Source: Pycnopodia helianthoides (taxonomy: Eukaryota > Echinodermata > Asteroidea > Forcipulatida > Asteriidae). From it: a DNA stretch of 64,000 bases. A program made the translations under genes and the position numbers. Location: assembly GCA_032158295.1 (NCBI GenBank), contig CM063247.1, positions 9,986,675 through 10,050,674 of the forward strand. The letters run 5' to 3'. How positions within the stretch are numbered: the first letter of the stretch is position 1; each line of letters starts with the position of its first letter. Shown here in pieces: positions 12,329 through 23,822 of this stretch. Under the pieces are notes generated by a model. It was given only the letters and a program-made list of their open reading frames with translations. It was not told the DNA's origin and made no database searches.

Positions 12329-13848
12329 CGAACTTGATCATTTCACATGGGCTTATCATGCATGGTTCTTTTCAATGAACGGTGTGATATTAGGACTATA
12401 CGAGTATAAAGTGACGTAGTCGGGCAAGCCAACAAAAACATTTTTTTTTTGCCCCGTTGCAATAATTACATCCGTTTTAATATTGTATTGGTAATGTATG
12501 TTTATGATGTTTTGACGGACGAATCTTATATTCCTTTCATACAACAAGCCTTATGAGTTTTTTTTTAATGTTTTTATTTTTATGAATGTTCCAAGTGAGC
12601 AGTCAGGAGGAGGGGGGGGGGAGGGGGTATCAATTCACCCAAACCTAAGCTAATCCATCATTTTTAGTTCCAACAACACGATTGCATTGTGCGGTAGCAA
12701 ACTCGTGATGTATATAACGCGGGTCACGGGGTCAGCAGCGTGCGAACTATTTAGGCACGGCAATCACTGTGACAAATTTAGGCCTAGGAAATGTCAGACA
12801 TAACGCTTTGGTGCTGGATTTGACTTATATAAAAGGGCCTCACATGGTAGTCGCAGTAAACATGGGGACTTGGGGGCAGGCAGGCAATCGTGCAAACGCC
12901 GTTAAATCCCATCTATACTCCGGCTACAGTATACCTATGGTGCCCGCTCTTTGTTAGCTGTCTTACGATAATATACCCTTACGTTAACGTCAAAGACAAA
13001 AAGTATACAGTATTCTTAATTACCCATGTTTTCCCCCATATATTTTAGTTCCAATCAATCTGAAAAGCTCACCGATTATAAAGTTTGTACCAGTCCGAAT
13101 CCTTAAGAGCAATATTTCCATTTTAACTACTTTCAAAATCGAGAAAATGGCATATTATTAAGATCACCCCTCCCCCACTCCAAATCATCGCTTCTTACCG
13201 ACTGCCTACATCAAAACTAACCATAATTATGTGGATGTCAAATAAATTAACAAGACCTTCAACAGTTTGAGGAAATTAGCTTTGGAAATTTTGAAACCTT
13301 GAGAATTACTGTTTTTACTGGGAACCTGATCATATTGGACAATTTTTCACCTCAAGTCATGGTATATAGGCCTACCAGCTGTCATTTCACGACTGAAAGC
13401 AACGATCCCTTCTTGAGGGGGCGGGCTGTTGGAGTTGGTTATCCTATTCATGCTATACGACACAAAATACTTCAGAAAAACAACAGCATCCATCTTGGCC
13501 ATCTATGACGTGTTCCTTGTATCCTACTACTGATTGTTCTTACTTTTGATATAAAGGGGTCCGCCTATTTTCCCTCCAAGGAAGACACCGTGTGGTTACA
13601 TTGACTATGGGATGGAAAAGAAGACGGTGAGACTAAGGCTAATTTTCAAGGGTTGCGTTCAGAAAGACCGTAAATGCAGCCTCACTTTTCCCCTTTTATT
13701 TCGTTGAGGAACAACATCCCCCCCCCTCGAAAACAGTTAAACATTTCTTGAAGGGGCCGGAGTAAACCAAAACAACTGAATTTTACAGTAGTCGGACGAA
13801 TTTATCTAGCGATTTTAAGTCAACGTCGACAAGATCAAGGAAATAAAA
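12329..13848. other. Intergenic, no gene seen
   Basis: No convincing exon. A poly-G run lies at about 12610-12622. Confidence 0.45.
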
Positions 13849-14080
13849 TGGAGATGGGCAGGGCATTTTTGAGAAGGCAAGACAGAGATATGGACAAAGA
13901 GACTCACAGAATGGCAATCAGGGACAGACAGGAGAAGACGAGGAAGACCAAAAAGGGGTGATGGAGAGATAAAATCACCCCATAAATGAACACGGCAACA
14001 TGGAGTAGAATTGACAAGTGGCCGAAGAGAATAAAAGTGGGTGGAGAAGGGTTTCATCCAACAAAGGATGAATGCAGCCT
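13849..14080 (+). pseudogene. LINE retrotransposon 3' end (relic)
   Basis: One plus-strand frame reads WRWAGHF, a stop, then WTKRLTEWQ and RRRRGRPKR, and ends near GFHPTKDE. This is the characteristic basic C-terminal tail found after the reverse transcriptase domain of many invertebrate non-LTR retrotransposons (consensus of the type WAGHV...R.TEW.PR...R.RGRP..RW.D). Only the last 75 or so residues remain, with a premature stop, which is usual for 5'-truncated LINE copies. A second copy lies at 20810. Confidence 0.7.
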
Positions 14081-14395
14081 GGTGCTGCTGCTGCCGATGA
14101 TGAGCTGAGAAGTTCAAATGGGTACAGTTGTCAAGAGATGAAAAATGTCCAGTTCTAAATCTGTTTCAGGTTTCTCAATTCTGTTTTATCACAGACACTT
14201 TAACTTTCTGAACTGCCAGTTCCAAATTGTGATCTCGGCAATTACAATAATGCTTATAGGTCTACAATAAACTATATTTACGTAGGCCTATTGAAAGCTA
14301 AAACCTTCCAGTGCTATAATCACAACTCACTCTTCCAGTGACACGCTTATCTCTAGGAAGTTCATTTGCAATGCAGTTTTAGTGGTTACTCTTAC

Positions 14396-14739
14396 CTTTC
14401 TTTTAAACCAGCTTCATCTGCGATTTCTTGCGATGTTTTCGGCTGCCCCTCAAAACCCGCCAACACGGAGAACAACCCCGTTTCCTTTCCCACTGCGATC
14501 GACAGTGCGATAAAACCGGCGTTCACCGTCTCCATGATACGAGCACCGAACTGCGGCAAGTTCTCGCCTGCCGTGCTCGGTGGCCTGGCTACGGGGCTGG
14601 GGACGTTTTCGTCCGGTGCCGTCACCCAGTCGACCATCGGTGGCCGCGGTCCGCCGCTCATTGCCGGTGGGCCTGGAGGGAAGAGCTGTCCGTTCATGCC
14701 CGGACTCGACAAAGTGACACCGCCTTTCCCGTTTTGCAT
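14396..14739 (-). CDS. SAM-dependent methyltransferase, first coding exon (Rv2258c-like)
   Basis: Starts at ATG (14739-14737) and runs 344 nt to a strong donor, AAAG|GTAAGAG, at 14396/14395, so the exon ends two bases into a codon. The 114 residues begin with a Gly/Pro-rich segment (GQLFPPGPPAMSGGPRPP) followed by ETVNAGFIALSIAVGKETGLF and TSQEIADEAGLKER (about residues 70-114). This matches the N-terminal winged-helix part of the methyltransferase family typified by mycobacterial Rv2258c, which precedes the Rossmann SAM-binding domain. The methyltransferase domain itself is not in this exon, and I could not find later exons at lower coordinates; they may be short, or lie beyond the window. 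The exon is GC-rich compared with its surroundings. The substrate is unknown. A second in-frame ATG follows 14 codons in. Confidence 0.75.
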
Positions 14740-15054
14740 GATTTGCTCGTGATGAAATTTTAATTTACAATCTGAAATGGATAATGAGCTGGTAAGCGTT
14801 CTGTTCCTAGGGCTCTTCGATGGAGTGCAGTACGCAGTGAAATGACAACTTACGTACTACACGGTGCTTTTTAACGCTCTGATGCCCCGCGCTACCGTAC
14901 ACGAACTTTGCATTCAGATCTTGCGTAACCCGCCCACCACACACACACACACACCGGGCCTGCGGGCCTTGCTCGCTCGTCGTCGTCACACGCTGATTCA
15001 GGGTGCGTGTGCGTTTTCACGCGCAGTTCGTTAAAGCGCAGTTAACGACCCGTT
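14740..15054 (-). promoter_or_regulatory. Probable 5' leader and proximal promoter of the methyltransferase gene
   Basis: The 315 nt upstream of the ATG are CpG-richer than the surroundings and contain a CA run at about 14938-14953. No TATA box is evident, and the transcription start cannot be placed from sequence. Confidence 0.35.
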
Positions 15055-15088
15055 GATTGGTGACTGACCTCAACGTAAATGACGTCAG
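15055..15088 (-). promoter_or_regulatory. CCAAT box and palindromic CRE upstream of the methyltransferase exon
   Basis: ATTGG at 15056-15060 is a CCAAT box on the minus strand, and TGACGTCA at 15080-15087 is a perfect cAMP-response-element palindrome. They lie about 320-350 bp upstream of the start codon, a plausible promoter position for CREB/ATF and NF-Y binding. Both motifs can occur by chance. Confidence 0.35.
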
Positions 15089-15537
15089 GACTTGAAATTA
15101 AGCATCACCTTGTCAAAGCAGTTTTCAGCCAATAAGGTTCGTGTTGCATGCAAAGAGAATCACCGCATGTAATATGGCTAAATAATATTAAAACTTTCTG
15201 ACCTGAAGTCAGACAGCGAGTTTGTAGCTTAGTAGGCCCTACTCCTATTTATTAGAAGTGCAGAAAATGCAAAAAAAAAAAGCAGCAAAAACATGGACTT
15301 TTCAGAAAGATCGTCCCACACATTCCTGGTAAACGAATTCATAGTGTAACATTTTGTACTGAGTTTAGGCCAAATTTAAATACTTGACTTACTTAAAAGT
15401 TAATGCGTTGGCAATAAGGTTGACGAACCCGTTTCTAATTTAACATATTTTACGCCGATGTACTCTGATTAAATTAGTATTAATGAGGACCGAGATATTC
15501 GTTTCTGTACCTCGCCTGTGACTTCAATGAAGGCGTT

Positions 15538-15915
15538 TAAAGGTACACGTTGCCTTGAATCGGCCGAGTTTGTCTTAAAAAAAAGCGTTTGTAAACCGTT
15601 TGTTTTAAAATGCATATGGTTAAAAAGATGTTTTAAAAGTAGAATACAATGATCCACACAAATGCCACGAAATTGCGTGGTTTTCCTTTTACATCGTGAA
15701 CTAACACAGTCGGCCATTTTATGGAGTCAAATTTTTGACTCCACAAAATGGCCGACCGTGTTAGTTCGCAAAGTTCAAGGAAAACCACGCAATTTCGAGG
15801 CATATTTGTGTGGTTCATTGTATTCCACTTTTAAAATATCTTTCTAACCATTTGCATTTGATAACAAACGGTTACAAGACCAACTCGACCGATCCAAGGC
15901 AACGTGTACCTTTAA
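15538..15915. repeat. Long-palindrome MITE, subfamily D copy 1
   Basis: Arms of roughly 180 bp: TTAAAGGTACACGTTGCCTTG at the left and CAAGGCAACGTGTACCTTTAA at the right, pairing through nearly the whole element with a centre at about 15727. The arms include GGTTTTCCTTTTAC and its complement. The right TTAA (15912-15915) is shared with the next element. Half of another copy is at 40926-41140. Confidence 0.9.
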
Positions 15916-16277
15916 AGGAACATTACAGAATTGGTAAGGAAAAAACTTGTAAAATAAACTTTTTGATCACAGATTTACATAAAACTTACACGGTCTAATG
16001 ATGATGATAGTTGAAATGCCATGTTTGATGAGAAATGAATAAACTAATTTTTCGATTGGAGTTTATCGCTCAGTGAGCGTTTTATTCATTTGTTGAATCT
16101 ATATGATTTCATGCAAATGTGTAATCGGTTTTTCACTATTTTCTCGTGACCCAGATGGCCGATCGATCTCAAACTTCTACAGGTTTGTCAGTTTATGTAT
16201 ATGGTGGATTACGTAAAGTGCTTAGACTGCCAGCAACTGTTTTGTTAACAAAAACCAATTCTGTAATGTTCCTTTAA
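15912..16277. repeat. TTAAAGG-type MITE, subfamily C copy 1
   Basis: Terminal inverted repeats TTAAAGGAACATTACAGAAT and ATTCTGTAATGTTCCTTTAA, bounded by TTAA. The interior has ATCGCTCAGTGAGCGTTTTA and CTATTTTCTCGTGACCCAGA. Other copies are at 52448, 54275 and 62092. TTAA flanks are typical of piggyBac- and Kolobok-mobilised MITEs; which of the two is not decided here. Confidence 0.9.
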
Positions 16278-18483
16278 ATTAATATATAAACCACTTTCCC
16301 CTCCTTCCGTAGTTTGAGAGGCAGAGAAAATAATCGATGAATATCCATGTTTTTGTGTCACACAGTGTTGATGTAGTAATTGCATCGGGGGAAAAACAAG
16401 AATAAGCCGTTTTAGTTTTTACCACCACGCTGTATCTTCTAAGTTCGGTATCAGTTAAAACTTTTACAAAAGAACGTTTGATTTCATGATTTTTGGCGGT
16501 ACATAAGGTAAGGAGTCGTCCGGGGAGCTTTGGTAAAGATGTTTGCAAATTCATACACAGTTTTGACCTCAAACAATACCTACTGAAAGTCAAACACTGT
16601 TGAAATGAATGTACTGTTTGAGAATACCTTATAACTGGTAATATAAACACTTTTTAAAACCCAGACCAAAAAGACAAATACTGAAAGTATACAGGACTAT
16701 GTTTTGTGAAAATGACCTCGGGGTGGGTGTGAGTGGGGGTAGGGGCAGTAACGCCCAAAGTACTTTGCTTCAGTCGGCATTTGAAGCATCAGTCGGCAAA
16801 TAAAACATCAAATGAAACATGTACGAGACGACAGACCCCCTCAAGAAAGAATCAATCCCTTTCGGTTTGTCGACTGAACAACTTTTACTGTATTTTTAAG
16901 GCTTCCTGAAAATGATTTTCCAAATGCCTACTGCCAATCGTCTGTTATCTATGGTGGCCTCAAAGGAACATCGAACATAAATATTGACGTCAATGTCCGT
17001 TGACGTCGTGAAATTTGTCATAAATTTACGTCAATTATAGTTTTGTCATGAATATCGCCGTCAATATTTACGACTTGGGGCACAAATTTGTCCGAAATAG
17101 TGACGTAGGATTTGGGGCATAAGTCGAAGACTGTAATAACGACGTGTGCCTCAAGTCTTGAATTTCGACACCAATATTTACGACGAAATTCACGACTTGT
17201 GCCCAAAGTCTTACATACTGACGCTAATATTCATGGCAGAATTTACGGCTTTGCTCCAAGACGTGAATATTGACGCAAATAATCAACACAAAGTCCACCA
17301 CTTGGGCCAAAGTTTCAAACCGAACGAGACGTGAATTTGGTGTGTTTTCCCCAAGCAACCTGGTAGTCTACGCGTAGAGGCTGCCTAATGCACGTTCATG
17401 CAGGATGCAGCGCCCGCGCGCAGACTACCTATAGGTTTCTTTTTTTTTTAAATGGACACCAAAATTAGTTAACGCTTCGTCGGGTTTGCAGCTTTGGCCC
17501 AAGTTGTACTTGACACAATGGCCAGCTGGGGTTTGATTAATAACATCGAAATGTTAGTAACAACTTTTCGAAGTAGGCCTATGCTGATTTCGAGTCTTTA
17601 ATCTTTTTTGGTATAGGCCTATACCGTAACTCGAGAAAACTCCGTAATCACGGAGAGGTTTCTTCAAAAAAATATAAGTTAAAAAAATAAAAGTGTGCAC
17701 AAGAAAAATAATCCGTGAGGTTATTCACAGTTTAGAGGTTTATCACTGAGTAACTTAATTTATTTTTCAAAAAGGTGATAGATTTATTTTTGAGTGGCAT
17801 CTTTACTGATAACGTGCCTACCGCATTTTTTTGATAAATAGCTAAGATCAAATTGATATTATTTTATCATTTCTGTGGTGTTTGAATGACGTCTCTCTTT
17901 TTTTTGTCAGTGCGGACAATCTGCTGACTGACACTCGGCCCCCTTTTTTTTTAAACAGTAAATAATGATCAATCATGGACCCAGTCGATTCGATTGAATC
18001 GTATCGGGTATACGATCAGCAGACTACCAACAATGAAATGGCGGGATTTTGTTTTACACTCAAAAATCTGCACTTTGATACCGGTGTGCTCGGTGGGAAT
18101 TCTCGGTGTATCACATCAGCGAAGGTTCGTGGTGATTGCCGCGGTTTAAACGTGACTGAATATTTTCAGGTTTTATAAGCGAATCGATCTGTTAGCAACA
18201 TATACACGTCCTTGTTGGTCTCTCAGCCACCGCTCTGGATGTTTTGTGCTGTTATAAAAAGGAATGTCACATCATTGTGTGTGTGTGTGTTTTTTTATGG
18301 AGGAATGCATGGATTCGAACTTTCTACCTTTGTGGATACTGTCGTTGACATATTGCCAAGTGATGTGTCTCTTGCCTTTGCAAGTCAACAAAGATCAAAA
18401 CGGTCGGAGTAGTTTAGTCTAAGGACATTTTGGGCATCAATTTCTTGAAACCGAAAACATAATTTTGACAAAGCTATACCTAA
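16278..18483. other. Intergenic; degenerate repeats at 16980-17330
   Basis: No gene recognised. Between 16980 and 17330 the phrases TATTTACGACTTG, TTTGGGGCA and TTGACGTCAA recur imperfectly, a decayed tandem repeat. The 123-codon minus-strand open frame at 16279-16650 and the 67-codon plus-strand frame at 17975-18178 match nothing I know and are not called as genes. Confidence 0.45.
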
Positions 18484-18862
18484 CGGCAAAGTATACCTTT
18501 GGTTTTTTGAACCGTTGGACTGTTTTAATCCTATGAAAATGTAGATTTATATACAACAAAACTCACTTATGAAAACTTCATTTAAAAAGATGGTAGCGTT
18601 TTTAAGATCGTCACCCGAATTGTGGAGCAGTTATGTCCACGCAGGAAGAATAATCCGTAGTTGGAATACACAATCTGAGAAACGTTTCTCAGATGAAGAT
18701 GTTTTTTGAAGCCCTTTCTCTAATACCACATTCCTCAGAAGGGAATCGTTTCTCAAAATGTTATAAATTATCAACAGCTGCATTACTTCTTACTAAGTAA
18801 GTGTTTATGGTCATTAATTTTGGGAGTATTTACCAAAAGGTATACCGTCCCTCTATCGTTTA
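18484..18862. repeat. TTAAAGG-type MITE, subfamily F copy 1 (degraded)
   Basis: The left part AAAGTATACCTTTGGTTTTT and the right part ACCAAAAGGTATACCGTCCC form the inverted ends. The interior GTTATGTCCACGCAGGA and GAGAAACGTTTCTCAGAT are shared with 61613-61991. Related copies are at 24818 and 35409. Confidence 0.75.
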
Positions 18863-20809
18863 AAACAGCATTCTAACCAGACACAAGTGGTGAAAATATT
18901 ATGCTCCAAACAGCGTGACAGCCCACTTTTAAAAAATCCTTAGAAAAATAGTAACATTCTCTTTGGATTTGGAAGCTATAAAGTTGAAAACTATTCCATT
19001 GTCACATACATTGTGTGAAAAGTTAGAATCTCATGTTCGCAGATTATTTACTTTTTAAATACAGTATTTTAAAAGCATATAATCTGGGAACATAATCTTT
19101 GTAGTCTGGGACAAGGGAATAATTTTTAACTTGTAACTTATTTTGGTCAGTTCTTAAGACAACTTGTTCAACAACATGAAATTCGCTATCGAGTATCAGC
19201 AGCAGATACAAACAGTGCACTTATTGAAGTAAATTTTCGTGTCGATTTCATATTTAATATCTCCAAAACCAAGTTGTGAGAAGCTTACGTGGACATTTTC
19301 GGACAGTAGCAAAACTTGATTAAGCTTCTTACTCATATAAAACAAATTTCCTGTATCTTTATTTTATCGTCTTTGATAAAAAGGTGCAATTGCAAATTTT
19401 CAAACATAACGTTTATACAAGAATTAATTTATGTTAGCTCATATCAAATTGAAAAAGGTGACAGGCTTTATTTCTCTTTGTTGGGTTTTTCCGAGTTTTT
19501 TTTTTCTTTCAATTTGTTTCCCCTTCAAATTTTTATAAATTTACTGCTCATGATCAGACAAACAAGTACGTAGAAGAAGGTAATCAGGAAATATGAATGA
19601 ATCCAAAAACGTTTTGTGTTCCTAATCTCGGCACAAACATTCTGGAAGTTGGGTTTATAAAAAACGGCTACTACAGTTGTCTAAACAATTTAAGATCACC
19701 ACGAACACCCTGTATGGCAAATATTTTCGGCATGCCCGCTGTTGTATTATTATTGTTATTGAGTCAACACAACTTGGTAAATCGACTTCTGCGGTGGTTT
19801 GCAATTGGTCCACGATATAAAAACCGGCAGTCGCTATGCTACGCTTGATTGGGACCATTACAGACCAAATAGCAGCTTGGAGGTACTCACAATAACTTAT
19901 GTATCGAAACCTTATACTGGACTCTGAGCTCACTGTTATTTATGATCAATAATTGTTAAGCGGCTGTATTATGATTAGAGGTCTCTGATTTGTAAAGTTA
20001 ACGTTAATGTAAAAAAAAAAAAAACCGTTTGCAGTTAATCGGTTATTATGTTGACCTTCGTCCAGCTATTGCGCTTACCCTGGGCCCTTTCTTGATACGT
20101 AGGGATGTCCAGGTATTGGCTCATAAATGGGCTGGGGCTGTGGTCCGATGCAAACCAGCGACTTCAGTCTTGGCTCTGGCTTGGCTACGTCAGCGACTTT
20201 CAAATTGTTTGCTTTCGGTACATGACTTGTACGTGCGGAGCCAACTGAGGAGCCATGGTTTCGAGAACACACAACAAGTATAGTATTTTAATGCCAATAA
20301 ATAGATATGTAAATAAATGAATAATAAATAAATAAACAACAACACATATATGTTAGCCGTTCCCGATGACCATCTAAACAGTAGAGTTTGTAATGATAAA
20401 TGAAACATATGAGTGACTTTGACCGTCGTGAACTAACTTTGAACTGAATATCGTTTGTATTAAGACGATGCATTTCCTTTTCACAACTTACTCAATCGTG
20501 CCAAGCGAATAAAATATTTCCTATAGGGCCTAACTATATACTCTTCAAATATTAACTTATGTACACAGCCTTGGGTGAGGAATTTTCACGTAGAAATGCA
20601 ATGAAATTATAGTAGTTATGTGTGAATAAATAATAGGTCAACTTATACTGTTACTATCCGGACAAAAGTAATGTGTACTGTTCCATCCGTAGAAATCTTG
20701 CCCTGCCGAATACCTGGTTCTCAGTGATGTGGACTAATTTCACCCTATAGGACAACATTTAGTTTTTAAAGCTCGGAATTTGAGCTGACGCTTAACTTTG
20801 TCGAAATAA
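18863..20809. other. Intergenic, no gene seen
   Basis: No exon, RNA gene or clear repeat recognised. Confidence 0.4.
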
Positions 20810-21054
20810 AATGAACTGAAGTAAGGCAGGACACTTACCAAGAAGAGGAAACATGGCAAACGGGTAGACCAAGAGGCTAACCGATTGGCAACCTAGAAAT
20901 GGAAACAGAAGTAGAGGAAAACAGAGGAGAAGATGGACCGTGACACAATCCAAACATATACAAACACGACAACTTGGGCTAGTATAGCAAGAAGGAGAAG
21001 AAAATGAAAAATCGCATGAGGAGGGCTTCATCCAACAATGTACAAACACAGCCT
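20810..21054 (+). pseudogene. LINE retrotransposon 3' end (relic), second copy
   Basis: Diverged copy of the tail seen at 13849-14080. Read across frames it shows RSRGKQRRRWTVTQ and EEGFIQQCTNTA followed by a stop, matching the conserved end of LINE reverse-transcriptase polyproteins. At least two frameshifts separate these blocks. The fortuitous minus-strand open frame here is similar to the one at 13815-14117 because both are antisense to the same LINE tail. Confidence 0.6.
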
Positions 21055-23660
21055 GATGATGATGATTGGGATGGTGACGATGGTGATAGGGATGCCACTT
21101 TGCTGGGCACAGATGTATCTTTGATGCTGCTGGTATCACGAATCACAGGTATTAATGGGCAGAGTTGCCGGGCATCAGAACGTTCTTCTCTCCCCGTCTT
21201 GATGGATATCTCTCCCACTCTCTCTTTCTCTCTCTTCGCCAACATCACACACACAACAAAAAACTTGGAATGTGCCTCTAACTATCGCTTTTCTATTCTG
21301 CATTATACCCTTGCCCTGGCAAAATCATTGGGCAACTAAGGACAGTGGTCACACATAAAATAAAATAATGTTATAAAATTTACGGCGTCGTCTGGACCAG
21401 TGTTAATGTAACCTGAAACATCTCATACCCGAAGTATCTGATATAGAACAAGGAAAATGAATAAAACTGTACACTCCAGTAAACCAAACTAATGTCAGCC
21501 TAAAAGAAACCTGAATCTTATAGACACATTGCTAAGTATCCTGTATATACAATTTTACATAGAGAAGTATAAGGAATATTGTGTCAAGTTCCTTAGAACT
21601 TCCTTACCCCGGCTGATATACTGCTCAATACCGGCCTGATCGATTTTACTATGAAATTAACATAACTTTCTAACCCCAAAACTAGCCCAGGGGGTAATCC
21701 ATGGGTTGTTTGTAAGAGATTAATTGTTCAATTAAGTGTGATCAATTAGAGTGACGAGCAATGACTCCACGAAAATGAAGGGAGCGAGTTTATTCCCGGA
21801 AACAGGGTTTGGCGTGACGGGTGATGAAGCAGTAAAAACAAGGGTCGTCATTCCAATGCGTCTTTTTCAAAATCGCTTTCATAATACGCTCAAAAAAAAG
21901 GAGGAATTTACGATGATGACTGTGTCATAAACTAATAGATTGATGGTGACGCATCAGTGACGTATCTCGGTTTCTGATCGATGGTTTCTCTCACCATGGT
22001 CTTTTTTTTGGGGGGGGGGAATTCAATACCGAACTTTGAAATCATGCGTGTTTTTTAAATTTTACTTTATTACTCTAACCGTTTGGTCCATGTGCCGCAA
22101 CCCCAACCGTCACAAGAAACATGCAATGCGGTATATGGGTTAATCTCACCAGCTCAAGCATAAAATAATACAAACAATTTTATTGTCACTTGTGCGGCCA
22201 ATTCAAAGGTAATCGTTTAATAATTTGATAGCTCATTTTGTACTTCATCCATTCACAGCATGACTATCGCTGCCGCCGCACTACATAGGCATATAATCTC
22301 TTAACGAGAACATGCTATTAGTTGTGTGGGTGTCTTTTATTCCACGAACCCATACAAATATGAAATGAAATTTTATTTCTCCATAATAATACTGACACAA
22401 AAAGAGCCATCCATCATGAGCTTCAGATCTAGACAAATGTTTCACATTGTTCATTTATGTGTTGATACGGAGGAATAGTTTTGAAATGGCAAAGCTTTTT
22501 TTTCTAAGCGGCAATTAATGAATTATTGGTCTCTTGTAAACCGGTGAGTTATTTCGAAGGCAATATTAAGTCGGCCTATTTTGCATGATATAATGTGGGA
22601 CGAGATGGTTACATTTGGTCTCCTGTGGGTGTGTAAGGGGGGGGGGGTCTAGTTGGGGAGTACGGCAGCCGTTTCCGAAAGCAGCAAGGATCATGAGCAT
22701 AAGTTAAGACCAGAATGTGTGCTGCCTTTGGGGTATGGGATAGAGGTTTAACAGAAGTTCGCTGTATAAAAATTGTCCCCGTCGTGCCCTGGAATTGCTC
22801 AAGCCACACCCTAGGCCTGTCATGTTGACTCTCTTTGATGTTAGTAGTAGGGCTACAAACCTGACCGGTCAACTCTCCCCCCCCCCAGCCCGATGCTTAG
22901 CACAACCCCTAGGGGTTTTGGAACAAGTCAACACTGCTTGGAGCAGAACAGAGGGTCATCGGGGAGAAGGTGACATTAGTTCCCCTTCGTAGAGTCGCTT
23001 CAGAGGCGCTCCACGCTTCGACGACCCGACTGAAAGGCCCCCACCAAAATTCCTGCCGTCCGAAAAGGTATTGTGACGGGGCGAACAAACAGCCCGCAAA
23101 AGCCTGCTTATCACGAAGGAGCTCGGCTGAGGCACTGGGGGCGGATTTCCGGCGGTTTTTCCACCCATTCACGGAGTATTGATTAAAATATTATCAATGG
23201 TTGTATCAGTTTCCGGAGCTGTGGTTCAGAGGGAGTTCACGAACAAACCAGATAAACTTAGTCTGCTACCCACTTGCCTTCATTGGCTAAATATGTCTGC
23301 TACTGTTGGGAACCTGAAACTTGCAGGGCACAAAAAGTAACTTGGTACAAACGGAAAAATTGTGGATACCAGGGGAAACAATACCATGTCATGTACTGAT
23401 TTCCTAGACTGGTTCACTGCTGATGTTGCCTTTGAAGCAATTTGTTAAGCAATCTGCTTAAGAGGTGCTTGAAATTTTAGCTGTAGGGCCAATAGGAAAA
23501 TTTCCCAGAGCTTCCTGAGCACGAAATTATAATCATAAACCAACTTCGCTTACCAGAAAAAGGGTTACCTCTTAAACTATCATGTCTAAGGTAGGCCTAC
23601 TGTTTGTGACTGTTTGTCGTTACTGTATCGTTAGAACAGAGCTTTAAAATAATAATACAA
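21055..23660. other. Intergenic, no gene seen
   Basis: No gene recognised. Small features are a poly-G run at about 22010-22018 and a GC-rich patch at about 22900-23170 that is open in several frames without resembling any family. Confidence 0.4.
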
Positions 23661-23822
23661 ATTTTGGTTGAACAAAGAAATTTGGACTAGAGCTGGATAT
23701 GAACCTGCGACCTCTGGATCGTGCTGGAACTCTACTAACGGAGAGCTATGTAGCCCTAAATGTTGGCAGTCTCCCTACTTTGACAATGTCAGCGGGTGCC
23801 AGTCAAAAGCCATACAACCTGT
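23661..23822 (-). repeat. tRNA-derived SINE, family S1 (diverged copy)
   Basis: Starts GGTTGAACAAAGAAATTTGG and contains, on the minus strand, a tRNA-like block (GAGCTATGTAGCCCT on the plus strand, equivalent to the D-arm) followed by GTTGGCAGTCTCCCTACTTT. The same order occurs twice at 30638-30976. The tRNA fold is too decayed to be functional. Confidence 0.6.

Noticed and set aside
13815..14117. Minus-strand open frame similar to the one at 20792-21139
   Set aside because: The similarity is real but both are antisense shadows of LINE 3' ends on the plus strand, where the translation matches the known tail motif.
16279..16650. 123-codon minus-strand open frame
   Set aside because: No recognisable domain, no nearby promoter or splice support; starts at the edge of a MITE.
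17975..18178. 67-codon plus-strand open frame starting MDPVDSIESYRVYD
   Set aside because: The start context is fair, but there is no homology I recognise, no clear donor, and length is within chance for this sequence.
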